Positions 5,274 to 7,513 of a DNA stretch of 7,513 nucleotides are shown here, piece by piece. Positions within the stretch are counted from its first letter, which is position 1. Each line of letters begins with the position of its first letter. Source of the DNA: CAYQCH01 sp964415935. GTDB lineage: Bacteria; Patescibacteriota; Patescibacteriia; VMEV01; CAYQCH01. The stretch lies in the NCBI GenBank assembly GCA_964415935.1, contig CAYQCH010000037.1:1-7513 (forward strand). The letters run 5' to 3'. A program made the translations under genes and the position numbers. Under the pieces are notes generated by a model. That model made no database searches and was not told the origin of the DNA. It saw only the letters and a list, made by a program, of their open reading frames with translations.

Positions 5274-6176
5274 GTGGCGGACAAACATGTTCTTGAACAA
5301 TTGTGGATGCCGGCCGAGCCCGTATGGGAAACCTTGCGCGGCTGGAAGCATCCTCGCAAGCGGGGGTTCAGTGAGCTGAACGCTGACGATCGGAAGAAGC
5401 TCCTGTCGGCATGCCTTGCCTTGGTCATGCTCGACGACCATGCGGCGCATTTCGTCCATCGCAAGATCGTGGGCGGCTTGCCCGAAGACTTGTCGGCGGA
5501 GGTGTACCACCATCTGGGCCTGAGCGCCTTCACGCACGCGGCTGAGAGCCCGAGCAAGACCTATAGCCTGCTGGCCATCGACCTCATCACCATGTACATC
5601 GAGCGGGAGATGGATCGCAACCCACGGGATGGCGATCTGACCGAGCTGCTGGATGAGCCGGTGCTGCAGGCGGTCCGTGACCGGCAGTACCAGTTCGGCA
5701 TCACCTGTCCCGATTCGCCATTCAAGCGGTGGAAGCCTGCCGAGCGCGAACGCATGGCCAAGCCGCTGTTCGATCTCGTCTGGCGAGGCATGGCCCTGCG
5801 CGAGGACGCGGAGCACATCGCTTCCGTGGCCGCCGCTGACGATGCCATCAAGCGGACGTTCCATCACCAGCAGAAGGTGAGCAAGCATCTGGAAGAAGAC
5901 GTGCGCGCGGCCATCGGCGAGTACGTCTTCACTCTTGCCAGGAAGCCGCCGGATGTCGCGGACGAGGCCAAGCCAAGGAAGCATTCCTTCGGCCTGGAGC
6001 GCATTCCTGACGCGGCCATCCCCTTCGTCTTCACCTACATTGCCAGGCGGACGGAGGAGAGCGGCGGCAAAGTGGATGAACTCTTCGGCCAGCTCGACGA
6101 GCGGCTCGCGCGCGCCCTGATGGACGCGTGGACGGAACAAGAAGAAGAGGCGACGGCCGAACCGTCAGCCGATTAG
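5274..6176 (+). CDS. Helical protein of unknown function (300 aa)
   Basis: I do not recognise this family. The GTG start at 5274 is fixed by a strong Shine-Dalgarno sequence, GGAGGGGA (5263-5270), and by a promoter about 30 nt upstream. The protein looks soluble and mostly helical, with no signal peptide or clear membrane span. Histidines cluster with acidic residues: DDHAAHFVHRK (54-64), VYHH (77-80), FHHQQKVSKH (196-205). This could mark metal or phosphate binding, but the spacing matches no motif I know. A basic linker (ARKPPDVADEAKPRKH, 222-237) separates the main body from a C-terminal helical segment that ends in a very acidic tail (EQEEEATAEPSAD). The gene lies alone between the divergent glycosyltransferase gene and its own terminator, so neighbours give no functional clue. 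A long reverse-strand frame over almost the same span lacks a promoter and ribosome binding site and is rejected. Confidence 0.78.
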   Translation: MADKHVLEQLWMPAEPVWETLRGWKHPRKRGFSELNADDRKKLLSACLALVMLDDHAAHFVHRKIVGGLPEDLSAEVYHHLGLSAFTHAAESPSKTYSLLAIDLITMYIEREMDRNPRDGDLTELLDEPVLQAVRDRQYQFGITCPDSPFKRWKPAERERMAKPLFDLVWRGMALREDAEHIASVAAADDAIKRTFHHQQKVSKHLEEDVRAAIGEYVFTLARKPPDVADEAKPRKHSFGLERIPDAAIPFVFTYIARRTEESGGKVDELFGQLDERLARALMDAWTEQEEEATAEPSAD

Positions 6177-6193
6177 CGGCCTTTCCGGGCCAA

Positions 6194-6230
6194 AAACGCG
6201 GACTCTCACCCAGGGTCCGCGTTTCCTTTT
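6194..6230 (+). terminator. Intrinsic terminator of the 300-aa protein gene
   Basis: A 13-bp stem pairs AAACGCGGACTCT (6194-6206) with AGGGTCCGCGTTT (6212-6224). It has one U-G wobble and a 5-nt loop, CACCC, and is followed by CCTTTT. It starts 17 nt after the TAG stop and shields the rRNA promoter from upstream transcription. Confidence 0.85.
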
Positions 6231-6236
6231 GCGGCC

Positions 6237-6268
6237 AAAATCAGCCGGATTTCAAATCGCCTGATTTT
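6237..6268. repeat. Nested dyad just upstream of the rRNA promoter
   Basis: AAAATCAG (6237-6244) and CTGATTTT (6261-6268) form a perfect 8-bp inverted repeat. Between them lies a second, nearly concentric palindrome, GATTT-C-AAATC (6248-6258). The element covers about -80 to -49 relative to the predicted rRNA start, where UP elements or activator sites of rRNA promoters usually lie. It could also act as a weak second terminator. Confidence 0.6.
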
Positions 6269-6281
6269 ACGGGAAAATCCC

Positions 6282-6310
6282 TTGACACTCCGACGATGCT
6301 TTGTTAATAT
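6282..6310 (+). promoter_or_regulatory. rRNA operon promoter (extended -10)
   Basis: A perfect TTGACA (6282-6287), a 17-nt spacer, then TAATAT (6305-6310) preceded by TG at 6302-6303 with one base between, an extended -10. Transcription would start near 6317, giving a 16S leader of about 300 nt. The small inverted repeat GGGA-AAA-TCCC (6271-6281) abuts the -35. This is the best promoter in the window, as expected for an rRNA operon. Confidence 0.85.
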
Positions 6311-6316
6311 TGGCCA

Positions 6317-6620
6317 TACAAAGATCGATCAAAGATTTTGGCACAGTACAGCAAAAGAAAAGAGTGAGATTTTGGACTGCGTAAGCACGACTTAGGCAAG
6401 CAAAATTTCCCTCTTTTTGTTTCTAAAAATCAGAGGGCGTACGTTGACAATTTGAACAAGACATAATGACGGAAGAAGCATCAGCTTTCGGGCTGATTGC
6501 TTAACGTCAATTCTTTCGAGCTAGGTACAATACGTAGGTTGTCACTTTGTGTACCAACCGAATTTGTACTGACTATGGGCCATATGCCGCGCTTCGGCGC
6601 CGGTAAATAGACGCATAGTT
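6317..6620 (+). other. Structured 16S rRNA leader
   Basis: These 304 nt hold no convincing gene. Four structures can be read. First, a long imperfect stem pairs 6353-6374 with 6401-6422. Second, a hairpin at 6467-6509 has the core AAGCATCAGC (6476-6485) and GCTGATTGCTT (6492-6502, one bulge), extended by TGACG/CGTCA. Third, a small stem pairs GGTACA (6524-6529) with TGTACC (6550-6555). Fourth, immediately before the 16S, an ACTATG (6572-6577)/CATAGT (6614-6619) stem encloses a GCGC-TTCG-GCGC hairpin with a stable UUCG loop (6589-6600). Such leaders normally guide RNase processing and early 16S folding. No tRNA is present. Confidence 0.65.
6439..6450 (+). promoter_or_regulatory. boxA-like antitermination element (candidate)
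   Basis: GTACGTTGACAA agrees with the E. coli rrn boxA region GCTCTTTAACAA at 8 of 12 positions, including the last four bases, and lies at the expected place in the leader. In rRNA operons boxA binds NusB/NusE to prevent premature termination. The TTGACA it contains has no -10 at a working distance, so a second promoter is less likely. Confidence 0.4.

Positions 6621-7513
<893 letters not shown>

Noticed and set aside
5223..6140. Long open frame on the minus strand (305 codons) opposite the 300-aa protein gene
   Set aside because: The plus-strand gene has a promoter, a strong ribosome binding site and a terminator. The reverse frame has none, and its composition is that expected from GC-biased codons read backwards.
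6444..6467. TTGACA plus CATAAT as a second rRNA promoter
   Set aside because: The spacer is only 12 nt, too short for RNA polymerase; the surroundings fit a boxA-like element better.

Overview
The window looks like a piece of a bacterial chromosome, most likely from the Candidate Phyla Radiation (Patescibacteria). The evidence is the 5' part of a divergent 16S rRNA gene at the right end. It has a base change inside the universal 515F primer site (with a compensating change in its pairing partner), a change in the EUB338 probe site, and a shortened helix 17. The protein genes are compact, and most have no recognisable family. A Peregrinibacteria/Peribacteria-like lineage is a guess from the wording of the 16S; the class cannot be fixed without a database. 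TGA is used as a normal stop (1268-1270), so the UGA-glycine code of Gracilibacteria/Absconditabacteria does not apply.

Layout, left to right. khpA (3-341) encodes a small KH-domain RNA-binding protein and is closed by a textbook terminator (352-380). Three unrecognised genes follow on the plus strand. The first encodes a 264-aa protein from a TTG start at 476, with a faint resemblance to the YdcF/SanA (DUF218) fold. The second is a 104-aa helical protein at 1412-1726. The third is a 510-aa charged helical protein at 1783-3315. The first two each end in a clear hairpin terminator, and candidate promoters sit in front of all three. trmD (3357-4061; tRNA m1G37 methyltransferase) comes next. It converges on, and overlaps by 4 bp, a minus-strand GT4 glycosyltransferase gene of the WbaZ-like type (4058-5152). 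A 300-aa unrecognised protein (5274-6176) has its own promoter, ribosome binding site and terminator. The last 444 nt before the rRNA gene hold that terminator, a nested dyad, a strong extended -10 promoter and a structured leader. The 16S gene runs from about 6621 off the right edge and reaches about E. coli position 928.

The genes look like separate single-gene transcription units rather than one operon, because a hairpin, a promoter or a strand switch separates each pair. khpA and trmD are neighbours in the rpsP-khpA-rimM-trmD-rplS cluster of many bacteria; here about 3 kb of orphan genes separates them and rimM is absent from that interval. For trmD and the glycosyltransferase gene, the best promoter places the transcription start within 0-2 nt of the ATG and no Shine-Dalgarno sequence is visible, which suggests leaderless mRNAs. 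I found no CRISPR array, mobile element, tRNA, toxin-antitoxin pair or defence system. The noteworthy points are the 16S covariation, the rRNA control region, the leaderless promoters, the odd features of TrmD, and four conserved-looking proteins of unknown function.
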